From assembly GCA_025462885.1 (NCBI GenBank), contig JAOAPN010000002.1:434001-498000 (forward strand): DNA of 64,000 bases. Reading direction: 5' to 3'. The notes beneath the pieces were generated by a model. The model was given only the letters and a program-made list of their open reading frames with translations, was not told where the DNA came from and did no database searches. The position numbers and the translations under genes were made by a program. Source of the DNA: Acidobacteriaceae bacterium (GTDB lineage: Bacteria; Acidobacteriota; Terriglobia; Terriglobales; Acidobacteriaceae). Below, one piece after another: positions 1 to 6,119 of the stretch (position 1 is its first letter; every line of letters starts with the position of its first letter).

Positions 1-246
1 GATGCAGGCTTTACTCCTGCCGAAGCCATCAAAATCGCCACGCTCAATGGCGCAATTTACCTCGGGCTCGAGTCGCATATCGGTTCGGTACAGGTTGGCA
101 GGGATGCCGACCTCGTGATCGTCAAGGGCGATCCTTCGAAGACGATCACCGATATGGAGAACGTCGAAATCGTCCTCAAGGATGGAGTTGCATACGACTC
201 CAACAAGCTGCTGGATTCCGTCAAAGGACGTTACGGCCAGTACTAA
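1..246 (+). CDS. Amidohydrolase family protein, C-terminal fragment
   Basis: The reading frame is open from base 1 and stops with TAA at 244-246, so only about the last 81 residues are in the window. They read as the end of an imidazolonepropionase/dihydroorotase-like amidohydrolase. A helix of the type TPAEAIKIATLNGA is followed by the GSVQVGRDADLVIVKGDP motif, which forms the small beta domain that follows the metal-binding TIM barrel in this superfamily. The metal-ligand histidines lie upstream of the window, so the substrate cannot be inferred. Secreted acidobacterial amidohydrolases often have this C-terminus, but that is only a family impression. Confidence 0.85.
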   Translation, partial: DAGFTPAEAIKIATLNGAIYLGLESHIGSVQVGRDADLVIVKGDPSKTITDMENVEIVLKDGVAYDSNKLLDSVKGRYGQY

Positions 247-247
247 T

Positions 248-396
248 GTCCTGAGTCTAAAGTTCGTTCCGAGAACTCAGGGCCAACGGCCGGTCGCATA
301 CCAGCCTAGGCCGAAGGCCTTGGTCCAGATACGCCCCAGCACCGAGAGGGTTGAAAGCCCGGGCCATAATGCCTTCAACAACTTCAGACTCAGGAC
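248..396 (-). mobile_element. MITE-like element, copy 1 (149 bp)
   Basis: The element is bounded by perfect 11-bp terminal inverted repeats, GTCCTGAGTCT at 248-258 and AGACTCAGGAC at 386-396. The inversion continues for several more bases with few mismatches. A second copy in the opposite orientation lies at 12508-12646 and matches along its whole length. There is no coding capacity. It contains internal palindromes around GGCCTAGGC and ACGGCCGT. It starts two bases after the upstream stop codon. No clear target-site duplication is seen. Confidence 0.7.
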
Positions 397-536
397 ACTT
401 AGCTAGCAAAATAAATCTGCCGGTTGAACCTTGTTCAAAAAGGTGGACGCCGATGCGGTTCCGCAGTAGAGGGTGGGCCTCGACCCATATAGAAAGGGAA
501 TAGGGGAGTCTGGGAGAGCCCAGGGTCATGGCATCG

Positions 537-586
537 AAATGGTCGGAATGGAGAGATTCGAACTCTCGACCCCCTGCTCCCGAAGC
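537..586 (-). repeat. Attachment site attL: displaced 3' part of tRNA-Pro
   Basis: These 50 bp are identical to 4018-4067. They cover the 3' portion of tRNA-Pro(CGG) from its CCA end (540-542) back through the T arm, variable loop and anticodon loop. The match stops two bases into the 5' strand of the anticodon stem, so this copy cannot fold as a tRNA. A displaced tRNA 3' end repeated at the far side of a foreign segment is the usual scar of site-specific integration into a tRNA gene. Confidence 0.9.
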
Positions 587-664
587 GAAACCGCTGGCGA
601 AGCAGAAAAAGGCAATGAATACGGGATTTTCCTCCAAATTTGCTTACCTGCTTTGGAGAAACAT

Positions 665-1105
665 ATGGGCTTTTCTGAATTCATTCGTGAACGCCAATAC
701 CTGCACAACGTCACCCCCGCGACACTGGAGTGGTACAAGAATAGCTTTCGATGGCTGCCCTCCGACTCTCCGTCCCAAGACCAACTTAACGAATTGGTAA
801 TCAGTATGCGTCAGAAGGGCCTCAAGGCAACGGGCTGCAACTGCGTTATCCGCGCAATCAATAGTTATTTACATTGGAGCGGCGGGTCCAATCGCAAATG
901 CGGGGCGGGCTGCACCCACCCGCGAATTGCGCAACTGAAAGAGCCGCAGACCGTTTTCCCGACGCTCTCTGAGGTCCAAATGTTCGAGAAAGAGCCGGGC
1001 GTCCTCGTCATTGAACGAAAGACAACCATGCGTAAGCGCCGCTATCGGTCAATCCGTATTCCCCGCGCCGTTTATGAGCGCGTCGTAAGACGTATAACCC
1101 GATGA
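665..1105 (+). pseudogene. Truncated tyrosine integrase fused to an excisionase-type C-terminus
   Basis: The ATG at 665 has a GGAG ribosome site 7-10 bases upstream. The longer frame starting at 473 runs through the displaced tRNA fragment and is not a credible gene start. The product is 146 residues. Residues 1 to about 107 look like the SAM-like core-binding domain of a phage/tyrosine recombinase (VTPATLEWYK, then a helix near INSYLHW). No catalytic domain with the R-H-R-Y tetrad follows. Instead, from about residue 108 the sequence becomes MFEKEPGVLVIERKTT and a basic tail nearly identical to the C-terminus of the HTH protein at 1484-1687. This looks like a deletion that joined an integrase N-terminus to an excisionase-like tail, and it is almost certainly inactive as a recombinase. 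Its position next to attL fits an island integrase. Confidence 0.7.
992..1090 (+). repeat. 99-bp repeat encoding the excisionase tail, copy 1
   Basis: This block aligns without gaps to 1574-1672, with roughly four bases in five identical. The encoded peptides differ at only one of about 33 residues, so most base differences are silent. This suggests the copies come from separately maintained homologues and not a recent tandem duplication. Confidence 0.85.
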
Positions 1106-1119
1106 AGGGAGGCACTAAC

Positions 1120-1437
1120 ATGAGAATCGTACTCGCCGCTGTGTTCGGTCTTGGGGCACTAACGGGATGTGACTCGGGGCAAGCCAAGATCCAAGCGGAT
1201 GAGCGCAACTTCGCCGAGGTTGGGCAAGCTCAACAGGACAAATTTCAATGGCGACTAGACGACGCAGTAGCCGTCGGAATCTTCACAGAAAGCCGCTACC
1301 TAACTTTTCGGAAGTGCCACGAAGAACCGCCCGCGCAACCCACCAACAAGAAGGTCTGTGCCGACCTTCAAACGCGCGTGACGAACCAAGAAGCTAAGGA
1401 CGCGGCACTCGCCCGAAAAGAGAAAGCCGCGTGGTGA
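1120..1437 (+). CDS. Small putative lipoprotein
   Basis: The product is 105 residues from ATG 1120, which has a GAAGGGAGG ribosome site at a suitable distance. A start at 1102 would add seven residues that include the Shine-Dalgarno region. A short hydrophobic N-terminus, IVLAAVFGLGALTGC, ends in a lipobox (LTGC), predicting lipidation and export. The mature part is polar and charged, with two further cysteines (KCHEEP and KVCADL) and an alanine/lysine-rich C-terminus. I recognise no domain. It lies in the island between the integrase remnant and the HTH gene. Confidence 0.6.
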   Translation: MRIVLAAVFGLGALTGCDSGQAKIQADERNFAEVGQAQQDKFQWRLDDAVAVGIFTESRYLTFRKCHEEPPAQPTNKKVCADLQTRVTNQEAKDAALARKEKAAW

Positions 1438-1483
1438 GCCTCTTCGTCTTAAGGGTCTTTGCCCGCTGCGTTGAGGTCAACTC

Positions 1484-1687
1484 TTGAACAGTGAATTGAA
1501 GCCCTACACTGTGGCCGAAGTCGCGACCCTTACCGGGTTCTCCGTACAGACAGTCACCCGGATGTCTGTACGGGAGCCGGGCGTCCTCGTGATCGAACGC
1601 AAAACCACTATGCGGAAACGCCGCTATCGCAGTATCCGTATCCCTCGCTCAGTCTATGAGCGCGTCGTTAGAGAAATTACTTTGTAA
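1484..1687 (+). CDS. Excisionase/MerR-like helix-turn-helix protein
   Basis: The product is 67 residues. The likely start is TTG 1484, preceded by GAGG at 1473-1476; no in-frame ATG lies further upstream. The N-terminus YTVAEVATLTGFSVQTVTRM is a winged-helix/AlpA-type recognition fold. The basic C-terminus (RKRRYRSIRIPRSVYERVV) resembles the arm common to excisionase-like DNA-binding proteins of tRNA-borne islands. It probably binds island DNA, as a recombination directionality factor or regulator. Its C-terminal half is duplicated at the end of the integrase remnant at 665-1105. Confidence 0.6.
   Translation: MNSELKPYTVAEVATLTGFSVQTVTRMSVREPGVLVIERKTTMRKRRYRSIRIPRSVYERVVREITL
1574..1672 (+). 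repeat. 99-bp repeat encoding the excisionase tail, copy 2
   Basis: Ungapped partner of 992-1090. The shared protein core is EPGVLVIERKTTMRKRRYRS followed by IRIPR and VYERVVR. Confidence 0.85.
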
Positions 1688-1729
1688 TGATAGCCCGTTT
1701 TCCTCTGGCCCGAGGACTAGATTCACGGC

Positions 1730-1975
1730 ATGGATATGTCAGAAATTTCAGATGATGAAGTGCTTCACTATGCCGAGAAGTTGGGGCGTACTCCGTCTGT
1801 AGTCTTCCCCCGCAGAGCCGTCCAAGAGGTCGAATGTTCCAAGTGTCGTGCGCTCGCCGGGTCTCCCTGTCACAACGGGAGAGGACGTATTAGGACAGCC
1901 AACCACATGGAACGGTGCTACGACCGCATCCGTGTTTATCTGCGAGTGCAGCGGAGTAAGATGGGAGCAAACTAA
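1730..1975 (+). CDS. Small zinc-ribbon-like protein
   Basis: The product is 81 residues. An acidic N-terminal helix (ISDDEVLHYAEKLGR) precedes a putative zinc-binding cluster, CSKCRALAGSPCHNGRG, followed by a histidine and a cysteine (NHMERC). The C-x2-C-x6-C arrangement with a downstream His/Cys recalls small zinc fingers common in phage and integrative-element genes. Nucleic-acid binding is a guess from this motif. The gene lies 17 bases before the AbiTii gene in the same direction, so the two may be co-transcribed. Confidence 0.5.
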   Translation: MDMSEISDDEVLHYAEKLGRTPSVVFPRRAVQEVECSKCRALAGSPCHNGRGRIRTANHMERCYDRIRVYLRVQRSKMGAN

Positions 1976-1992
1976 GGCATAGGAATTATCTA

Positions 1993-2889
1993 ATGTCATC
2001 GCTTGTCGAAGAACTTCAACGCGACGCGCTAAATCCGGATGTGCGGGTCAGCAACCTACTACGGAAGGCCAAAACGATTGCGGTCAAACTAGACCTCCCC
2101 GAACTCGCAGCGTGGGTTGAGAAAGAACTCAATGGCTATCACGATTGCGAGGTGCCGGAGTACCGAAGGCTAAGAGGCCGGGTGAAGGGCCGCAATCCTT
2201 TTCACGGTTGGCAGCCGGTCGTTTTTGCCGACGCCGAAATTGAAGACGCCTTCTCAAAGCAGCCGATAGGTCAGAGAGTGGCCGAACTAGAGCACGTAAT
2301 CGGTCGCAACGACGAAAGCCAGCTTATGATTACTCTCAACTCCCAAGCAAAGCAACTTCTTATGCAATTGACTGGCATGGATTCAGATTTTATGGTTTTC
2401 GTCAGCGGCAGCGGGCCTGTGGGGATCTTGGATGCTGTACGAACTGCCTTGTTGGATTGGAGCCTCAAATTGGAGCAATCAGGTATCAAGGGCGAAGGTA
2501 TGTCATTTTCCAGCGAAGAGCGTGAGAAAGCTCATGAGACGCACGCGACATATAACATCGGAAACATTCAAACGTTTACTGGAAATATGGGGTCGGGGAG
2601 CGGCAGTTTCAGTGTGGAAAGCAACGTTGTCAATGGTGATAACAAGGCCGCCATTTTAGACCTCGTTCGTCAGATCAAAGAGAACGAAAATGGACTAGGT
2701 CTGTCGCTAGCTACCAAGAATAATCTCGACTCTGCGCTGGATGGGTTGCATCGGGAGATGAGCGATACAAAGCCCAACCCGAGCACGGTTCGCAACTTAC
2801 TTGCATCGATCCGCAACATCGCAGAAGGTGCGGCGGGAAGCCTAGTTGCGCAAGGAATTTTATCTGCTCTGGGCAATCTTAATAGTTGA
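1993..2889 (+). CDS. AbiTii-domain protein, putative anti-phage defence gene
   Basis: The product is 298 residues. Residues 1 to about 170 match the AbiTii pattern as I know it: LVEELQRDALNPDVRVSNLL, a second helix KTIAVKLDLPELAAWVEKEL, then NGY. AbiTii is found at the N-terminus of proteins linked to abortive infection and other conflict systems. The middle (about 190-215) is glycine/serine-rich with alternating beta character (NIGNIQTFTGNMGSGSGSFS). The C-terminus (about 220-298) is predicted helical and ends in a small hydrophobic stretch (GAAGSLVAQGILSALG). No nuclease or NTPase motif is visible, so the effector activity is unknown. The setting, a small tRNA-borne island, fits a defence role. 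The gene converges with the frameshifted membrane gene, with 10 bp between their stops. Confidence 0.65.
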   Translation: MSSLVEELQRDALNPDVRVSNLLRKAKTIAVKLDLPELAAWVEKELNGYHDCEVPEYRRLRGRVKGRNPFHGWQPVVFADAEIEDAFSKQPIGQRVAELEHVIGRNDESQLMITLNSQAKQLLMQLTGMDSDFMVFVSGSGPVGILDAVRTALLDWSLKLEQSGIKGEGMSFSSEEREKAHETHATYNIGNIQTFTGNMGSGSGSFSVESNVVNGDNKAAILDLVRQIKENENGLGLSLATKNNLDSALDGLHREMSDTKPNPSTVRNLLASIRNIAEGAAGSLVAQGILSALGNLNS

Positions 2890-2899
2890 GTCTGAGCGC

Positions 2900-3464
2900 T
2901 TAGATATGGGCTAAATTGACCCGAGCGAAACGGTACAGCCAGTAAAACGCCACAACCGTCAGAACTTGCGCCGCAAAGCCTGCATAGTACGCAACGTGGG
3001 CTATGGGGGCGCTTCTCTGACGCAGCGGCCTTGGCGAGGTCCGTTAGCCCTTGATTCCCCGTAGCCACATCAACGCCTTTATCCGTTGCGTAGTTGACCA
3101 TTGCATCGAGCTTGCGTTTGAAAATCATTGCCATTGCGTGACCCTGCAACTGTTCAATAGCAGTTGCGGCTACGTGCTGTGCAAATGCCGCGAAGCCTAT
3201 GGAGATGATTAGCAGCTTCCAGGATGCGAACAGATAGTTCACGCCTCCGTCTCCGACGGCGTGAGTGTGAAACGCGGATGCTGCCGTGAAAGACAAAGCC
3301 AGCGTGCTCGCGTTTAAGACCGTAAGCTTGTCCCAAATTCCTATGCGGATCTTGATTAGATCTCTACTACCTTTACCTTCGACCGAGTCGTAGGCGGACT
3401 GCACCGCAATCGCATCTAATTCTTTAAGGCCTTCTATCTCTTGTTTACTCGGGGCCATTGTCAT
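2900..3464 (-). pseudogene. Frameshifted three-helix membrane protein
   Basis: Reading down the minus strand from ATG 3464 (or 3458), the frame encodes MTMAPSKQEIEGLKELDAIA and two membrane segments (LNASTLALSFTAASAF and KLLIISIGFAAFAQHVAA). Near 3004-3008, at a run of five Gs on the + strand, that frame turns into non-sense. The neighbouring frame continues with a convincing third membrane helix (AYYAGFAAQVLTVVAFYWLY) and stops at 2900-2902. Four bases in place of five would restore one protein of about 187 residues. This is a one-base insertion in the organism or a homopolymer sequencing error. The function is unknown. It follows the gene at 3521-3955 on the same strand and may be its partner. 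Confidence 0.65.
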
Positions 3465-3520
3465 TGGGTTGGAGCAGGTAAACGCCAGCGATGCAACGAA
3501 AAATGTTGCAACGGGCGGGC

Positions 3521-3955
3521 CTAAACCAGGTCCGCTTCCTTCGTTTGACGTTCGATAATTCCCGCACGGTCTTTGAGGCTTTGGCAGGCGGTGAGGATGG
3601 TTCGTTGAACCTGCTCCGAGCCGCCCCATTTATCAGCTTTACGTGGGCTATAGAGGTCGCGTGCGTATTCGGCGACGATACAAACTTTCTCGGATATGTA
3701 CGCATCACCGCGGGCCGCCTTGAGGGTGAAAACCTGGGCGTCAATCTCTTTGATAGCGACTGCGTTTGCCCAACCGTAAGCCGCTTTGTCGATGGTTTTT
3801 TCTATTGCTTCTACCGCGCGAATTGTGTCCTCAAGACTGAGCATGACCCATCGTACTAGCACAGCCGCGTAGGCGACATTAAGCAAGCGCAATAACCAAT
3901 AAGCCGGATACCAGAAGGGAAAGCTCAAAGGACCGTAGCCAAATAACCCTATCAA
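3521..3955 (-). CDS. Hypothetical membrane-anchored helical protein (island)
   Basis: The product is 144 residues. Residues 10-40 are hydrophobic and aromatic (PFWYPAYWLLRLLNVAYAAV), suggesting one or two N-terminal membrane helices. The remainder is amphipathic helix (EDTIRAVEAIEKTIDKAA) with a charged C-terminus. An internal ATG at 3844 could give a soluble form. I recognise no family. Base composition matches the rest of the island and is less GC-rich than the flanking chromosome. It is the island gene nearest attR. Confidence 0.45.
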   Translation of the reverse strand: MIGLFGYGPLSFPFWYPAYWLLRLLNVAYAAVLVRWVMLSLEDTIRAVEAIEKTIDKAAYGWANAVAIKEIDAQVFTLKAARGDAYISEKVCIVAEYARDLYSPRKADKWGGSEQVQRTILTACQSLKDRAGIIERQTKEADLV

Positions 3956-4017
3956 AAGCCGCCCACCTGCCTTAGAATTCTCGGCATGGGGGAAACCCCG
4001 TAACTCATTGATTTCTT

Positions 4018-4067
4018 AAATGGTCGGAATGGAGAGATTCGAACTCTCGACCCCCTGCTCCCGAAGC
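4018..4067 (-). repeat. Attachment site attR within tRNA-Pro
   Basis: Identical 50-bp partner of 537-586. It overlaps the 3' half of the intact tRNA-Pro gene, so integration preserved tRNA function. Confidence 0.9.
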
Positions 4068-4097
4068 AGGTGCGCTACCAGGCTGCGCTACATTCCG
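4021..4097 (-). tRNA. tRNA-Pro (CGG)
   Basis: The minus strand folds as a 77-nt cloverleaf with encoded CCA. The acceptor is CGGAATG/CATTCCG with discriminator A. The D stem is GCGC/GCGC, the anticodon stem CCTGC/GCAGG with loop TTCGGGA (anticodon CGG), the variable loop GGGTC, and the T stem GAGAG/CTCTC with loop TTCGAAT. Its 3' half is the integration target of the neighbouring island. Confidence 0.97.
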
Positions 4098-4291
4098 ATC
4101 TTTGTTGCGATGAGATGCCGGAGGATGGTGCGATCCGTGCTGCTCAGGAGCCCGGGGGAGCCTGCTGGTCCGCTGTACCGACTGGTTTAGTTTAGCAGAG
4201 ATTTGGTGCCCGGTGGGGGCGCCGAAGATCGACTTGCCAGAAGCCGGAGGCGATGTCGTTGGTTAGCTGACGCAGGAGAAAAAAGAAGCTT

Positions 4292-4325
4292 AAAAAGTCG
4301 GGAGGAGCCTCGCTGAGCTCCTCCC
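4292..4325 (-). terminator. Intrinsic terminator of the OmpA-like gene
   Basis: A perfect 9-bp stem (GGGAGGAGC at 4300-4308 pairing with GCTCCTCCC at 4317-4325) is followed on the minus strand by a five-T run (4292-4296). It lies about 70 bp past the stop of the gene at 4394. Confidence 0.75.
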
Positions 4326-4393
4326 AGGGTATTGCTTTCGTTTGTTGTCCTTCGCTGAAGTGCGAACTTATTGCCAGCGATCTTTTTTCGGGC

Positions 4394-6022
4394 TTACCGG
4401 GTGGTCTTACCGGCGCGGACCTTGTCGTAGGCTTGTCCGCGCCGTTTCACCGAGGCGCCATCGAAGGTTGCGGTACTGCCGGAGTCGAAGTTCGCTCCAG
4501 CCGGAACCAGGGTGTCGTCCACGCTCCGTCCGGGAGTATCTCCGGTGCGAAGCTCGATGCGGCTCGGGTCCACGCGCTTCTCGTTGATCAGATATTGCTC
4601 AACGTTGAGAGTGCGTTGGGCCGCCGCATCAGGCGTCTCATCCGGCCCGTGATGGCCGACGATGACGAGCTTGGCGGTGGAGTCGCGGTTAAGGGTCAGG
4701 GCGATATCGTCGAGGCATCCCTTCGCCTCGTTGTCGACCCGGACAGGACGCTTGCGATCGCGCTCAAACGAGAGCGAGCACAGGTTGCGAGCCGACGGAG
4801 CGACCGGTACCGGCAATGCATTGATCCCGACTGCGGTGGTCGCGTCTGCCTGGTGGCCCAGGTCGTCGATGACATGGCAGGTGACGGTCACTGTTCCCGG
4901 GGAGCTGCCTGCGGTGGCCAGGGTAGCGGTCGAGCCGCTGCCGCTGATCTGTCCGGAAGAGGCCGTGTAGGAGTACGTCAACTGCCGGTTCTGTGCGCTG
5001 CGACCCGAGGCGGTGATGGTGGAGGTCTGGCCGGAGGTCACCATCGTCGGGCTGGCCGAGCAGGAGAGCGTTGGCGGCTCGTAAGCGTGGACGCGGAAGC
5101 CGGCGGCGCAGTCTGCACCCATGCCCGGACGAATACCCTGGCTGACGTGGCCGTTGACGGTATAGTCGCCCGCGGCAAGTCCTGCTGTGTTGACGGTAGC
5201 CGTGTCGCCCTTAGGAACAACCTTCCCGCCAGTGGCAGTCCAGGTATAGGTAGCGGAGCGTTTGCCGTTCAGGTTCGCGGGTACCGCTGTGATCTGAAGC
5301 GGATCGCCGGGAAAGACGTCCACTGGCTGTGCGGTGCAGCCAAGCTGGACAGACGGCGGAGCGGTGGTCGCTCCAAAGCGCAGGACAAAGCCAGCGGAGT
5401 AGCGACCGGCGATGATCTTGCCGATCCCACCATTCTGCGGGACCGAGCTGGTCCCGTAGTCCACATGGGAGTAGTCGAGGTCGACCTGGAAGGGCCGCAG
5501 GGCAAGGTGATTATTGAAGACGGGCAGAATGTAGTCGAGCCCCAGGCCGCCCGTTACGCCCCAGCCCCAGGTGCAGGCTTGCAACACGGGTCCGCCCACT
5601 TTGGCTCCGCCGCCGAGAACGTGCGCGAAGGGGACAAAACGTCCCTTGGGGTAGCGGAAGACCGGGCCAGCTTGTGCGGTATAAGCGCACACGTTGGTGT
5701 CGTCCGGGAAAAGACCGCCCTCGGCTTGAAGGCCAAGGTAGCGGTTGAGGTAGCCTGTCGCGCTCAGAACGATCCCGGGATTGAAGGGCCGATAGAAGTA
5801 GTTGTTGATGTCGCTGCGGACCGGGCGCAGGTATCCGTAGCCGCCGTAGAGATCGAAACGCGACGGATCGGGAGGCGGAGTCCCGCCGGATGGGCTGGCC
5901 TGCGCCGATCCGGCCACCGCCAAGGCCATGCTGATAACGGTCACGGAAGCGGCAATCTTGAGTGTTAACCGGGTGGCGCTTCGTATCTGCCGGACCCTGT
6001 TTCGAAGACTGGAAAAACGCAT
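4394..6022 (-). CDS. Outer-membrane beta-barrel protein with Ig-like repeats and OmpA-like C-terminus
   Basis: The product is 542 residues from ATG 6022, which has AAGGAA upstream; the frame could begin at 6079 but has no better start. A signal peptide (about 15-43, ending near AGSAQA) is followed by a region like an eight-stranded barrel (FDLYGGYGYLRPVRSD up to SAGFVLRFGA, about 50-215). Two Ig-like/PKD-type segments follow (PVDVFPGDPLQITAVPANL; SCSASPTMVTSGQTSTITAS). The last 130 residues hold a divergent OmpA peptidoglycan-binding-like fold: KLVIVGHHGP, then AAAQRTLNVEQYLINEKRVD. It probably tethers the outer membrane to peptidoglycan. Similar OmpA-like proteins are abundant in Acidobacteriota. 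It may share a transcript with the large gene upstream at 6120-9842. Confidence 0.75.
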   Translation of the reverse strand: MRFSSLRNRVRQIRSATRLTLKIAASVTVISMALAVAGSAQASPSGGTPPPDPSRFDLYGGYGYLRPVRSDINNYFYRPFNPGIVLSATGYLNRYLGLQAEGGLFPDDTNVCAYTAQAGPVFRYPKGRFVPFAHVLGGGAKVGGPVLQACTWGWGVTGGLGLDYILPVFNNHLALRPFQVDLDYSHVDYGTSSVPQNGGIGKIIAGRYSAGFVLRFGATTAPPSVQLGCTAQPVDVFPGDPLQITAVPANLNGKRSATYTWTATGGKVVPKGDTATVNTAGLAAGDYTVNGHVSQGIRPGMGADCAAGFRVHAYEPPTLSCSASPTMVTSGQTSTITASGRSAQNRQLTYSYTASSGQISGSGSTATLATAGSSPGTVTVTCHVIDDLGHQADATTAVGINALPVPVAPSARNLCSLSFERDRKRPVRVDNEAKGCLDDIALTLNRDSTAKLVIVGHHGPDETPDAAAQRTLNVEQYLINEKRVDPSRIELRTGDTPGRSVDDTLVPAGANFDSGSTATFDGASVKRRGQAYDKVRAGKTTR

Positions 6023-6119
6023 GAGATAGATTCCTTCATCTGTTTGAATCCAGATAGGGTTCAGGATAGCGTACGACATCTTGAAGCAGAATTACGCTGC
6101 GCCGGCCTGTGGACGCTCA

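Noticed and set aside
540-586. Second tRNA-Pro gene
   Set aside because: Only the 3' part is present; the acceptor 5' strand, D arm and most of the 5' anticodon stem are missing.
473-664. Upstream extension of the integrase frame
   Set aside because: It translates the displaced tRNA-Pro fragment; the ATG at 665 has the proper ribosome site.
4433-5968. 511-residue + strand frame
   Set aside because: Antisense shadow of the OmpA-like gene; low-complexity Gly/Arg/Val composition and no family motif.
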